Below are positions 6,997 through 12,851 of a stretch of 12,851 nucleotides of DNA, piece by piece (position 1 is the first letter of the stretch; each line of letters starts with the position of its first letter). Under the pieces are notes generated by a model. That model was not told the DNA's origin and did not search any database. It saw only the letters and a list, made by a program, of their open reading frames with translations. The position numbers were made by a program, and so were the translations under genes. The stretch comes from Cytophagales bacterium (GTDB lineage Bacteria; Bacteroidota; Bacteroidia; Cytophagales; ES-bin-26): the NCBI GenBank assembly GCA_014379925.1, contig JACMKY010000589.1:1-12851 (forward strand), read 5' to 3'.

Positions 6997-8304
6997 TCAA
7001 TCGACGGCTGGTTGATACGGGCCGTCGGTGGCCTGGGCGCTGTTTGCCACCAAGGCGACTTTCACGGCCGGTTTCGCTTTTTTCCAGATTGCCAACCGCT
7101 GACCCACCCGGATGACATCGCTCTTCAGGTGGTTCCACTGTTTAATGTCGGCGACCCGTACCCCGTAGCGGTTGGCAATGCTGCCAAGCACATCGCCCCG
7201 GTTTACGGTGTACACGATCTTTCTCTTGACGGGCGCCTCGGAAAAGCCGCCGGCGTAGGCCACCAATGCAATGTTGGAGACGGTTTTTCTGGTTACGGAG
7301 GCGGAATCGAGGATGCTGCTCCGGTTGAGGGCGAAGAACTCCTTCGTTTCCGCGGGTATCCGCAGGGTGTACTCCCGGGAATAATACCCCGGTAATACGT
7401 TCCTTTTCACGTGCGGATTCAGGGCGCGCAGTTCTTCCGGGGAGATGCCCAATTGCTGGGCCAGCCGGGCCATATCCAGCGACTGCCTGACCACGATGGT
7501 ATCCGGGACGCAACTGACCAGGGAATCGGCGGTGAGGTCGTGGCGGGCGGCCTCGGTCATAATGGACGCGACGGCCATGAACTTGGGTACGTAAGCGCGG
7601 GTCTCCGGGGGGAGAAACGAATGGATTTTCCAGAAACTGGTCTGGTTGCCCGAACGGCGGATGGCCCTTCTCACGTTGCCGGGACCGCAGTTGTAGGCGG
7701 CCAAGGCCAGTTCCCAATCGTTGAACATGCCGTACAAATCTTTCAGGTACCGGCAAGCGGCCTCGGTGGCTTTGGTGGGGTCCATTCGCTCGTCGATGTA
7801 GGCATCCTGGTGCAGTTGGTACTGCCGGCCGGTAGCGGGCATGAATTGCCACAGACCGGCCGCCCGGACGGGCGATACGGCCTTGGGGTTCAGGGCCGAC
7901 TCCACGATCGAGAGGTATTTGAGTTCGTCCGGCAGGCAGTGCTTCCTCAGTTGTTCCTCGTAGAGGGGAAAGTAAGCGCGCTTGCGTTGCAGCATCGTCG
8001 TTACGAAACTGCTTCCCGTGACCGTAAAACGACGGACGAAACCCCGGACGGCTTGGTTATTCCGCATCGGAAAGGAAGCTGGCCGGCAACTGATTGGTTC
8101 CGGCACCCGGTGTTCCGGCAGGAAAATGGCGAGCCGGGCGGAATCCGGGTGGGCCCGGGCGGTGGTATCGGCCAGAGCAGGTACGTTTTCCGGCGTTTTT
8201 TCACCCGATTCCACCGTCTGGCCCGGAACGGAAAAATGGCTCAGGAAGATGAACAAGCCAGCAACGGCAGCAACGAATGCGTTGGGTTTTACGGTTGGGA
8301 TCAT
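6997..8304 (-). CDS. Lytic transglycosylase with LysM domain (MltD-like)
   Basis: This 435-residue envelope enzyme is predicted to cleave peptidoglycan glycan strands with formation of 1,6-anhydro-muramyl ends. Residues 1-29 form a signal peptide (MIPTVKPNAF, hydrophobic core, SVPGQT). The GH23/SLT domain (about 110-245) has catalytic Glu135 in LSIVESALNP, then GLWQFMPATG (150-159) and LAAYNCGPGNVRRAI (201-215), the three expected family blocks. A C-terminal LysM (about 363-407, YTVNRGDVLGSIANRYGV...VGQRLAIW) binds peptidoglycan. Residues 268-317 (VVRQSLDMARLAQQLGISPEELRALNP...YTLRIP) look like a degenerate second LysM. The start at 8304 is supported by the signal peptide. It is GC-rich, stands alone, is convergent with DUF1501 and divergent from the hydrolase. 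Confidence 0.93.
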   Translation of the reverse strand: MIPTVKPNAFVAAVAGLFIFLSHFSVPGQTVESGEKTPENVPALADTTARAHPDSARLAIFLPEHRVPEPISCRPASFPMRNNQAVRGFVRRFTVTGSSFVTTMLQRKRAYFPLYEEQLRKHCLPDELKYLSIVESALNPKAVSPVRAAGLWQFMPATGRQYQLHQDAYIDERMDPTKATEAACRYLKDLYGMFNDWELALAAYNCGPGNVRRAIRRSGNQTSFWKIHSFLPPETRAYVPKFMAVASIMTEAARHDLTADSLVSCVPDTIVVRQSLDMARLAQQLGISPEELRALNPHVKRNVLPGYYSREYTLRIPAETKEFFALNRSSILDSASVTRKTVSNIALVAYAGGFSEAPVKRKIVYTVNRGDVLGSIANRYGVRVADIKQWNHLKSDVIRVGQRLAIWKKAKPAVKVALVANSAQATDGPYQPAVD

Positions 8305-8784
8305 ACGCTAGTAGCTGGTTAAGAGTGGGTACGGACCCGGGAGATCGGCGAGCTTTGTACCTCCCGTGTAAGATTGAGTACGGTATTGATCTAATTTACC
8401 GCGTGATCGTAACCGGGAAGGGCGTCCAGCCCCCCCTTTCCGGCACCGGAACCCGGGGCGCTGTTCCCCGGTTTCGTCCGTTTGGGTGGCTGGCCGGGGC
8501 CGGGGATTCGCCCCGCCGGCAACCGCATTGGTCGAAGCAAACCCCGGTTTCGCCGAAATTCCTCCGTTTGAATGCTCCCCGGTGGACAGCCGTTGGCGCG
8601 AACCGAAATCCGGCCGAAGGCGGGGGCAAATTTCTTACCTCCCAGCGGCCGCCCGTCGGGTAACCCAACCGAGGAGCCGGCCGTTGCCTTCGGCAATTAC
8701 CGGAATGTTCCACCAACCCTTCCCGCGCGAATTCGTTAGAGCAACCGAAAAACCATCGCCAACCCGACAAAACTGACCTACTTT
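8305..8784. other. Divergent intergenic spacer, 480 bp
   Basis: This gap separates the divergent transglycosylase and hydrolase genes, so it should contain both promoters. I see no convincing Bacteroidota promoter (TTTG with TAnnTTTG) on either strand. A short AT-richer patch at about 8365-8405 is the best candidate region for the minus-strand promoter. The rest is unusually GC-rich, with an imperfect hairpin AACCCGGGG/CCCCGGTT near 8450-8475. No tRNA, protein fragment or repeat array was recognised. Confidence 0.5.
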
Positions 8785-9639
8785 ATGAGCTACATTCAAT
8801 CCGCACCCGGCGTTCAGTTGTTCTACCAGGACTGGGGAACCGGCCGCCCGGTCGTTCTCATCCACGGCTGGCCGCTGAGCCACGAAATGTTCGAATACCA
8901 GCTGATGGAGCTGCCCAAGCACGGCCTCCGCTGCGTTGCCTACGACCGCCGCGGCTTCGGCAAGTCGTCCAAACCCTGGGAAAGCTACGACTACGACGCG
9001 CTGGCCGACGACTTGAAAGCCGTCCTCGACGAGTTGGACCTCAACGAGGTGACCCTGGTGGGTTTCTCGATGGGCGGCGGGGAAGTGGTGCGCTACTTCA
9101 GCCGCCACGGCGGAGCCCGGGTTGCCAAGGTCGTGCTGCTGGGATCGGTTACCCCCTACCTGCTCCATACCGCAGACAACCCGGACGGCGTACCGCCGGA
9201 AATGTTCGACCAGATCGTAGCCAAGATCCGGGAAGACCGGGCGGACTTTTTGACCAGTTTTAACAAGCAATTCTTTGGCGTCAGCCTCATCAGTCACCCG
9301 GTCAGCCAGGCCACCCTCGACTGGTGTCAGACGCTGGCCATGCTGGGTTCGCCGAAGGCCACGGTGGACTGCGTACGGTCGTTCTCCGAAACCGATTTCC
9401 GCTCCGAGATGGCGCGCATCAACGTACCCGCGCTGGTTATTCACGGCGATGCCGACCAGACCGTGCCCATCAAGCCAACCGGCGAGCAGGCCGCCAAGAT
9501 GATTCCCAACGCCCAGTACATCGTCTACAAAGGGGCTCCCCACGGATTCTACCAAACGGAAAAGGACCGACTCAACCAGGACCTGCTTTCCTTTATTCAG
9601 GCGCCGGCGCCGGTAAAGACCGTCAGCCCGGCGTATTGA
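8785..9639 (+). CDS. Alpha/beta hydrolase, cofactor-free haloperoxidase / arylesterase type
   Basis: This 284-residue protein has the full alpha/beta-hydrolase fold of the non-heme chloroperoxidase group. It opens with VVLIHGWPLSHEMFEYQ, carrying the HGW oxyanion region near residue 28. DRRGFGKSSKP (54-63) follows. The nucleophile is Ser95 in VGFSMGGGE, the acid Asp224 in HGDADQTVP, and the base His253 in GAPHGF. Enzymes of this group act mainly as esterases or lactonases and can make peracids from carboxylic acids and peroxide; the true substrate is unknown. There is no signal peptide, so it is cytoplasmic. The last 12 residues (APAPVKTVSPAY) are an unconserved proline-rich tail. The gene is GC-rich and followed 15 bp later by a strong terminator, so it seems monocistronic. 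The start at 8785 matches the usual family N-terminus. Confidence 0.92.
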   Translation: MSYIQSAPGVQLFYQDWGTGRPVVLIHGWPLSHEMFEYQLMELPKHGLRCVAYDRRGFGKSSKPWESYDYDALADDLKAVLDELDLNEVTLVGFSMGGGEVVRYFSRHGGARVAKVVLLGSVTPYLLHTADNPDGVPPEMFDQIVAKIREDRADFLTSFNKQFFGVSLISHPVSQATLDWCQTLAMLGSPKATVDCVRSFSETDFRSEMARINVPALVIHGDADQTVPIKPTGEQAAKMIPNAQYIVYKGAPHGFYQTEKDRLNQDLLSFIQAPAPVKTVSPAY

Positions 9640-9654
9640 TCCGATTGTTGGCAC

Positions 9655-9705
9655 CCACGCCCGACCATCCCGGCAATTGCCCGGGGCGGTCGGGCGTGGA
9701 TTTTT
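9655..9705 (+). terminator. Rho-independent terminator after the hydrolase gene
   Basis: A perfect 12-bp GC-rich stem (CCACGCCCGACC at 9655-9666 with GGTCGGGCGTGG at 9688-9699) is followed by A and TTTTT at 9701-9705. The inner 21 nt can add a short CCCGG/CCGGG extension. It lies 15 bp after the hydrolase stop and separates that gene from the FAD oxidoreductase. Confidence 0.88.
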
Positions 9706-9823
9706 GGGGGCACTGAGCCGTCACCTCCGGGAGACGGAGCCGTTTCTCAAAAAGGTCGGACTTTTTTTAATCCCCGCCTCCGCTGGCCCGCGTTGAATGG
9801 GTAAAAATTCCTATTTTTCGCCC

Positions 9824-11821
9824 ATGAAAACAATCCTGTTCCTACTGATCCTGATGCCTCCGTTGACCCTGGCCAGTTCGCGGCAGGAGCCGTCCACCTA
9901 CGACGTCTGCGTGTACGGGGGCACCTCCGGGGGCGTGATGGCGGCCTACACGGCCAAGCAAGCGGGCAAGACCGTTTTGCTGGTTGAGCCGGGCAAACAC
10001 CTCGGCGGCCTCAGTTCGGGCGGACTGGGCTACACCGACATCGGCAACAAGTACGCCATCTCCGGCTTGGCACTCGATTTTTACCGCCGCATCGGCCAGC
10101 ACTACGGGAAATTTGAACAGTGGATTTTCGAGCCCCACGTGGCCGAAAACCTTTTTCAGTCCTACATTCAGCGCGCGGACGTGAAGGTAGTGTACCAACG
10201 TCGGCTGGTGTCGGTAAAAAAGGAGAAGACCGACATCCGGGAAATCGTCCTGGAAAGCGCGGAGGCGCCCGGTTCGGCGTCCTACCAAACCGTTCGGGCC
10301 CGGGTGTTCCTGGATTGTTCGTACGAAGGCGACCTGATGGCCAAAGCGGGCGTTTCCTATTCCGTGGGCCGGGAAGCCAACGCCGTCTACCAGGAAACCT
10401 ACAACGGGGTACAGGTGAGGGATAAACACCAGTTTCCGGAAGGCATCGATCCCTACCGGGTGCCCGGCAAGCCGGAAAGCGGGTTGGTGTGGGGCGTGAG
10501 TCCGGCCGCGCTGCCTCCCCCGGGCACCGGCGACAACAAGGTGCAGGCCTACAATTTCCGGATTTGCCTCTCGGACGATCCCAACAACCAGGTGCCCATC
10601 GGCCGGCCATCCACCTACGACTCCACCCGCTACGAACTGCTGTTGCGCTGCCTGGCCAAGCAGCCCGCCAAAGACCTGGGCAGCTTCCTGAAATTTGATT
10701 TCATGCCCAACCGCAAGACGGACATCAACAACAACGGGCCCTTCTCCACCGACATGATCGGCATGAATTACGATTACCCGGAGGGGGATTACGCCACCCG
10801 CCAGGCGATTCGGCGGGCGCACGAAGACTACATCAAAGGGTTGCTCTACTTCATCGGGCACGACCCGCGGATGCCACCGCACTTGCGCGAACTGATGCGC
10901 AAATGGGGATATCCGAAAGACGAATACGCCGACAACGGCCACTGGTCGCCCCAGATGTACGTGCGCGAAGCCCGCCGGATGACGGGAGAATACGTGATGA
11001 CGCAGGCCAACTGCCAGGGCAAAGCAGTCGTGACGGACGGCGTTGGGATGGCGGCCTATACGATGGATTCGCACAACATCCAGCGGGTGGTGGTCAACGG
11101 ACACGTGAAGAACGAAGGCGACGTGCAAGTCGGTGGCTTTGGTCCCTACCCGATTGCCTACCGTTCGCTGGTGCCCAAGGCGGCCGAATGCACCAACCTG
11201 CTGGTGCCGGTCTGCATGTCGGCCAGCCACATCGCCTACGGTTCAATCCGGATGGAACCGGTGTTCATGGTGCTGAGCCAGTCGGCCGCCGTGGCCGCCG
11301 TACTGGCCATCGACGGCAAGCGGCCGGTTCAGCAGATCGACGTCAAGCAACTGCAATCCATCCTGAAAACCAACCCGCTGGCCGATGGCAGCACCCCGGA
11401 AACGCTGGTGGACAACGACGACCGGAGCCAGGTGAGCGTGAAGGGCAACTGGAAAACGGAAACCAAGGGAAGCTTCGGTCCCTCCTGGTTTTCGGACGAG
11501 GGCCGGGGCGGGGAAACCAAGTCGGTGCGGTTCACGCCCGTGCTGGCCAAGCGGGGGAAGTACCGGGTCTACGTTTACTTTCCCAAACTCCCGAACGGCG
11601 CCTCCCAAACGCCCATTGCCGTATTCGACGGAACGAAGACCCGGGAAGTGGTCATCCGGAAGGCCGACATTGTGGTGGAAGGGCAAACGTCCGGGGAATG
11701 GGTTGCGTTGGGCAGCTTCGACTTCGGGCCGGGAAAGGACGCCTACGTGGAGATTTCCACCAAAAACGCGGATGGCGTCGTGGTGGCCGATGCCGTGCGG
11801 TTGGTGCCGGACTTCCGGTAG
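9824..11821 (+). CDS. Secreted FAD-dependent oxidoreductase with C-terminal golvesin-like domain
   Basis: With the start at 9824 the protein has 665 residues. MKTILFLLILMPPLTLASSRQ is a clear signal peptide. The in-frame ATG at 9797 adds nine polar residues and is less likely. The FAD_oxidored domain (about 25-480) opens with a dinucleotide-binding fold, DVCVYGGTSGGVMAAYTAKQ, followed by VEPGKHLGGLSSGGLGYTD, typical of this family. Later landmarks are FLDCSYEGDLMAKAGVSYSVGRE and PVCMSASHIAYGSIRMEPVFMVLSQSAA, which close the FAD site. The C-terminal part (about 528-665) is a beta-rich golvesin-like domain: WFSDEGRGGETKSVRFTPVLAKRGKYRVYVYFP to VVVADAVRLVP. Relatives are often labelled xanthan lyase or hypothetical, without experimental support known to me. 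The substrate is unknown; a carbohydrate is plausible from the family's distribution. The gene is alone between a terminator and a minus-strand kinase. Confidence 0.88.
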   Translation: MKTILFLLILMPPLTLASSRQEPSTYDVCVYGGTSGGVMAAYTAKQAGKTVLLVEPGKHLGGLSSGGLGYTDIGNKYAISGLALDFYRRIGQHYGKFEQWIFEPHVAENLFQSYIQRADVKVVYQRRLVSVKKEKTDIREIVLESAEAPGSASYQTVRARVFLDCSYEGDLMAKAGVSYSVGREANAVYQETYNGVQVRDKHQFPEGIDPYRVPGKPESGLVWGVSPAALPPPGTGDNKVQAYNFRICLSDDPNNQVPIGRPSTYDSTRYELLLRCLAKQPAKDLGSFLKFDFMPNRKTDINNNGPFSTDMIGMNYDYPEGDYATRQAIRRAHEDYIKGLLYFIGHDPRMPPHLRELMRKWGYPKDEYADNGHWSPQMYVREARRMTGEYVMTQANCQGKAVVTDGVGMAAYTMDSHNIQRVVVNGHVKNEGDVQVGGFGPYPIAYRSLVPKAAECTNLLVPVCMSASHIAYGSIRMEPVFMVLSQSAAVAAVLAIDGKRPVQQIDVKQLQSILKTNPLADGSTPETLVDNDDRSQVSVKGNWKTETKGSFGPSWFSDEGRGGETKSVRFTPVLAKRGKYRVYVYFPKLPNGASQTPIAVFDGTKTREVVIRKADIVVEGQTSGEWVALGSFDFGPGKDAYVEISTKNADGVVVADAVRLVPDFR

Positions 11822-11877
11822 TGCGCTGTCCTTTTCCGGAAGGGGTTGTTGCGGATGATGACCTTGCTCCTGGCGGG

Positions 11878-11954
11878 CCGCTTGGGCTTCTCCACTCCGA
11901 GCAATGACGCAGTACCGCGTCCGCTTTGGGCTTCTACCACGGGGAATCGTAGCG
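11878..11954. repeat. Degenerate tandem pair in intergenic DNA
   Basis: CCGCTTGGGCTTCT at 11878-11891 recurs as CCGCTTTGGGCTTCT at 11921-11935, a spacing of 43 bp. The following bases are loosely similar (CCACTCCGAGCAATGACGC against ACCACGGGGAATCGTAGCGC). The segment lies in the 288-bp gap between the FAD oxidoreductase and the kinase, which otherwise shows no gene or clear terminator. It could be a decayed intergenic repeat, or chance in GC-rich DNA. Confidence 0.3.
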
Positions 11955-12109
11955 CTTACGGAGCGGGTGGTCCGCCGGGGACGCCTGGTCGTTGCGGAGG
12001 GGTTGGCCAGGTAACCGTTTGTGAAATGCCCCCGTTTTTCAAGATTAGGGTCATGGCTGCCTTCGGATGGATTTTCCGTCAAGACCCCCAGGAACCGTTA
12101 CCGCCAATT

Positions 12110-12851
12110 CTAAATCAGTTCAATGAAGAAGGAGGTGCCGACGTTTTCCTGGCTTTCCACCCGGATTTTTCCTTTGTGGATCTCCACGATTTGTTTGACA
12201 ATGTAAAGTCCCAATCCCGTGGTTGTCTCCCCCTCCGTACCTTTTCGAGCCGCCTTGGTAAATCGATTGAATATAGTGGCTTGCAAATGCTCCGGAATAC
12301 CGATCCCCTCATCGCTCACTTGCAGAATGGCCCGTTGGGCTTTATTTTTCAGGGATATGGTTACTTGCCCACCCGCGTTGGTGAATTTCACTGCGTTAGA
12401 AAGCAGATTTTCCAATACCCGCGCGAATTTATCCCGGTTGATGTGGGCATGCACGGGTTCTTCCGGATAATGAAAACTGATTTTTATTCCCTTTTTCTGG
12501 GCCTCCACCTCGAAGACAGTGAGCTGAGATTCAACGAAGACTTTTAGGTCGGCTTTTTCAAAAGTTTCGTTTGATTTAAATTCTCCGATGAGCAGTAAAT
12601 CCCGGATGATGGCGTAGGATCTATCGCAGGTATCCGAGATCATGTTGATGAGCTTATGACTTTGATCCTTGCTTTCACCCTCCCCGGCGGGTAGCTTTTC
12701 CAGGTTCTTTCTCAGAAAGCCACTCAATGCCTTGATGTTGTTGACGGGGCTTTTCAGGTCGTGGGCCAACATGTGCATAACCGTCTCCTGGTAATCGTAC
12801 AGCTTTTTCAGATCCAGTTCCAGTGCTTTCCGCTCCGAAATGTCATCCACG
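12110..12851 (-). CDS. Sensor histidine kinase, C-terminal part (partial, 5' end beyond the window)
   Basis: About 247 codons are present and the frame stays open to the window edge, so the N-terminus is missing. The first visible residues, DDISERKALELDLKKL, look like the end of a PAS/PAC domain. Then come the HisKA H-box with phospho-acceptor His about 30 residues in (MLAHDLKSPVNN), the N-box (LENLLSNAVKFTNAGG), G1 (VSDEGIGIPEHL), F-box (IFNRFTKAARKGTEG) and G2 (TTGLGLYIVKQIVEIHKG). All kinase boxes are intact, ending with the usual VGTSFFIELI. No receiver domain follows. It probably autophosphorylates and passes phosphate to a response regulator encoded elsewhere. The signal sensed cannot be told. 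A GTG at 12850 is only the first in-frame codon in the window, not a supported start. Composition is AT-richer than the FAD gene. Confidence 0.93.
   Translation of the reverse strand, partial: VDDISERKALELDLKKLYDYQETVMHMLAHDLKSPVNNIKALSGFLRKNLEKLPAGEGESKDQSHKLINMISDTCDRSYAIIRDLLLIGEFKSNETFEKADLKVFVESQLTVFEVEAQKKGIKISFHYPEEPVHAHINRDKFARVLENLLSNAVKFTNAGGQVTISLKNKAQRAILQVSDEGIGIPEHLQATIFNRFTKAARKGTEGETTTGLGLYIVKQIVEIHKGKIRVESQENVGTSFFIELI

Noticed and set aside
7411..8322. A 303-codon plus-strand frame over the transglycosylase gene
   Set aside because: The minus frame has a signal peptide, GH23 blocks with catalytic Glu and a LysM; the plus frame has nothing recognisable.
8679..8695. Short hairpin TTGCC-TTC-GGCAA upstream of the hydrolase
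   Set aside because: Only a 5-bp stem with a 3-nt loop, with no T tract or matching regulatory context; expected by chance in GC-rich DNA.
9842..11230. A 462-codon open frame antisense to the FAD oxidoreductase
   Set aside because: Shadow frame in GC-rich DNA, with low-complexity His, Val and Gly composition and no domain. The plus frame matches a known family throughout.
11846..12547. Plus-strand 233-codon frame across the gap and the kinase 3' end
   Set aside because: Most of it is antisense to the conserved kinase ATPase boxes. The part in the gap shows no domain or signal peptide.

Overview
The window most likely comes from a Bacteroidota genome of Cytophagales type. This is inferred from gene content: a secreted S9 peptidase, a MltD-like transglycosylase with LysM, an FAD oxidoreductase ending in a golvesin-type domain, and a DUF1549/DUF1553 plus DUF1501 pair. 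Start codons also mostly lack Shine-Dalgarno sequences. No marker gene is present that would fix the taxon.

Layout, left to right: (1) a secreted S9 prolyl-oligopeptidase-type peptidase on the plus strand in GC-rich DNA; (2) a visibly more AT-rich block, about 2.23 to 6.78 kb, holding a membrane-anchored multidomain cytochrome (DUF2231, CxxCH cytochrome, DUF1549, DUF1553), a DUF433 antitoxin-like gene, a 28-codon remnant of its DUF5615 toxin partner, and a Tat-type DUF1501 lipoprotein; (3) a lytic transglycosylase on the minus strand; (4) a divergent, GC-rich 480-bp spacer, then an alpha/beta hydrolase of the cofactor-free haloperoxidase/esterase type; (5) a strong terminator, then a secreted FAD-dependent oxidoreductase; (6) the C-terminal part of a sensor histidine kinase on the minus strand, running off the right edge.

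The AT-richer block is bracketed by two direct copies of an imperfect repeat of about 125 bp (2105-2231 and 6798-6927). Each copy begins 15 to 20 bp after a stop codon, has a nearly identical 40-bp core, and ends in a perfect 13-bp-stem hairpin. The two stems differ by a compensatory A-T to C-G change. This is the most interesting signal in the window: either a structured 3'-end/terminator repeat family, or homology that could have mediated gain or loss of the block.

The second notable point is the DUF433/DUF5615 module. It lies between two genes that are usually neighbours, and its toxin is cut off at exactly the point where the DUF1501 gene begins. The antitoxin, the toxin stub and DUF1501 overlap in series, which suggests translational coupling. 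The DUF1549/1553 and DUF1501 proteins are usually found as a pair and probably act together at the cell envelope, with an unknown substrate. The other genes look like independent secreted or envelope functions.
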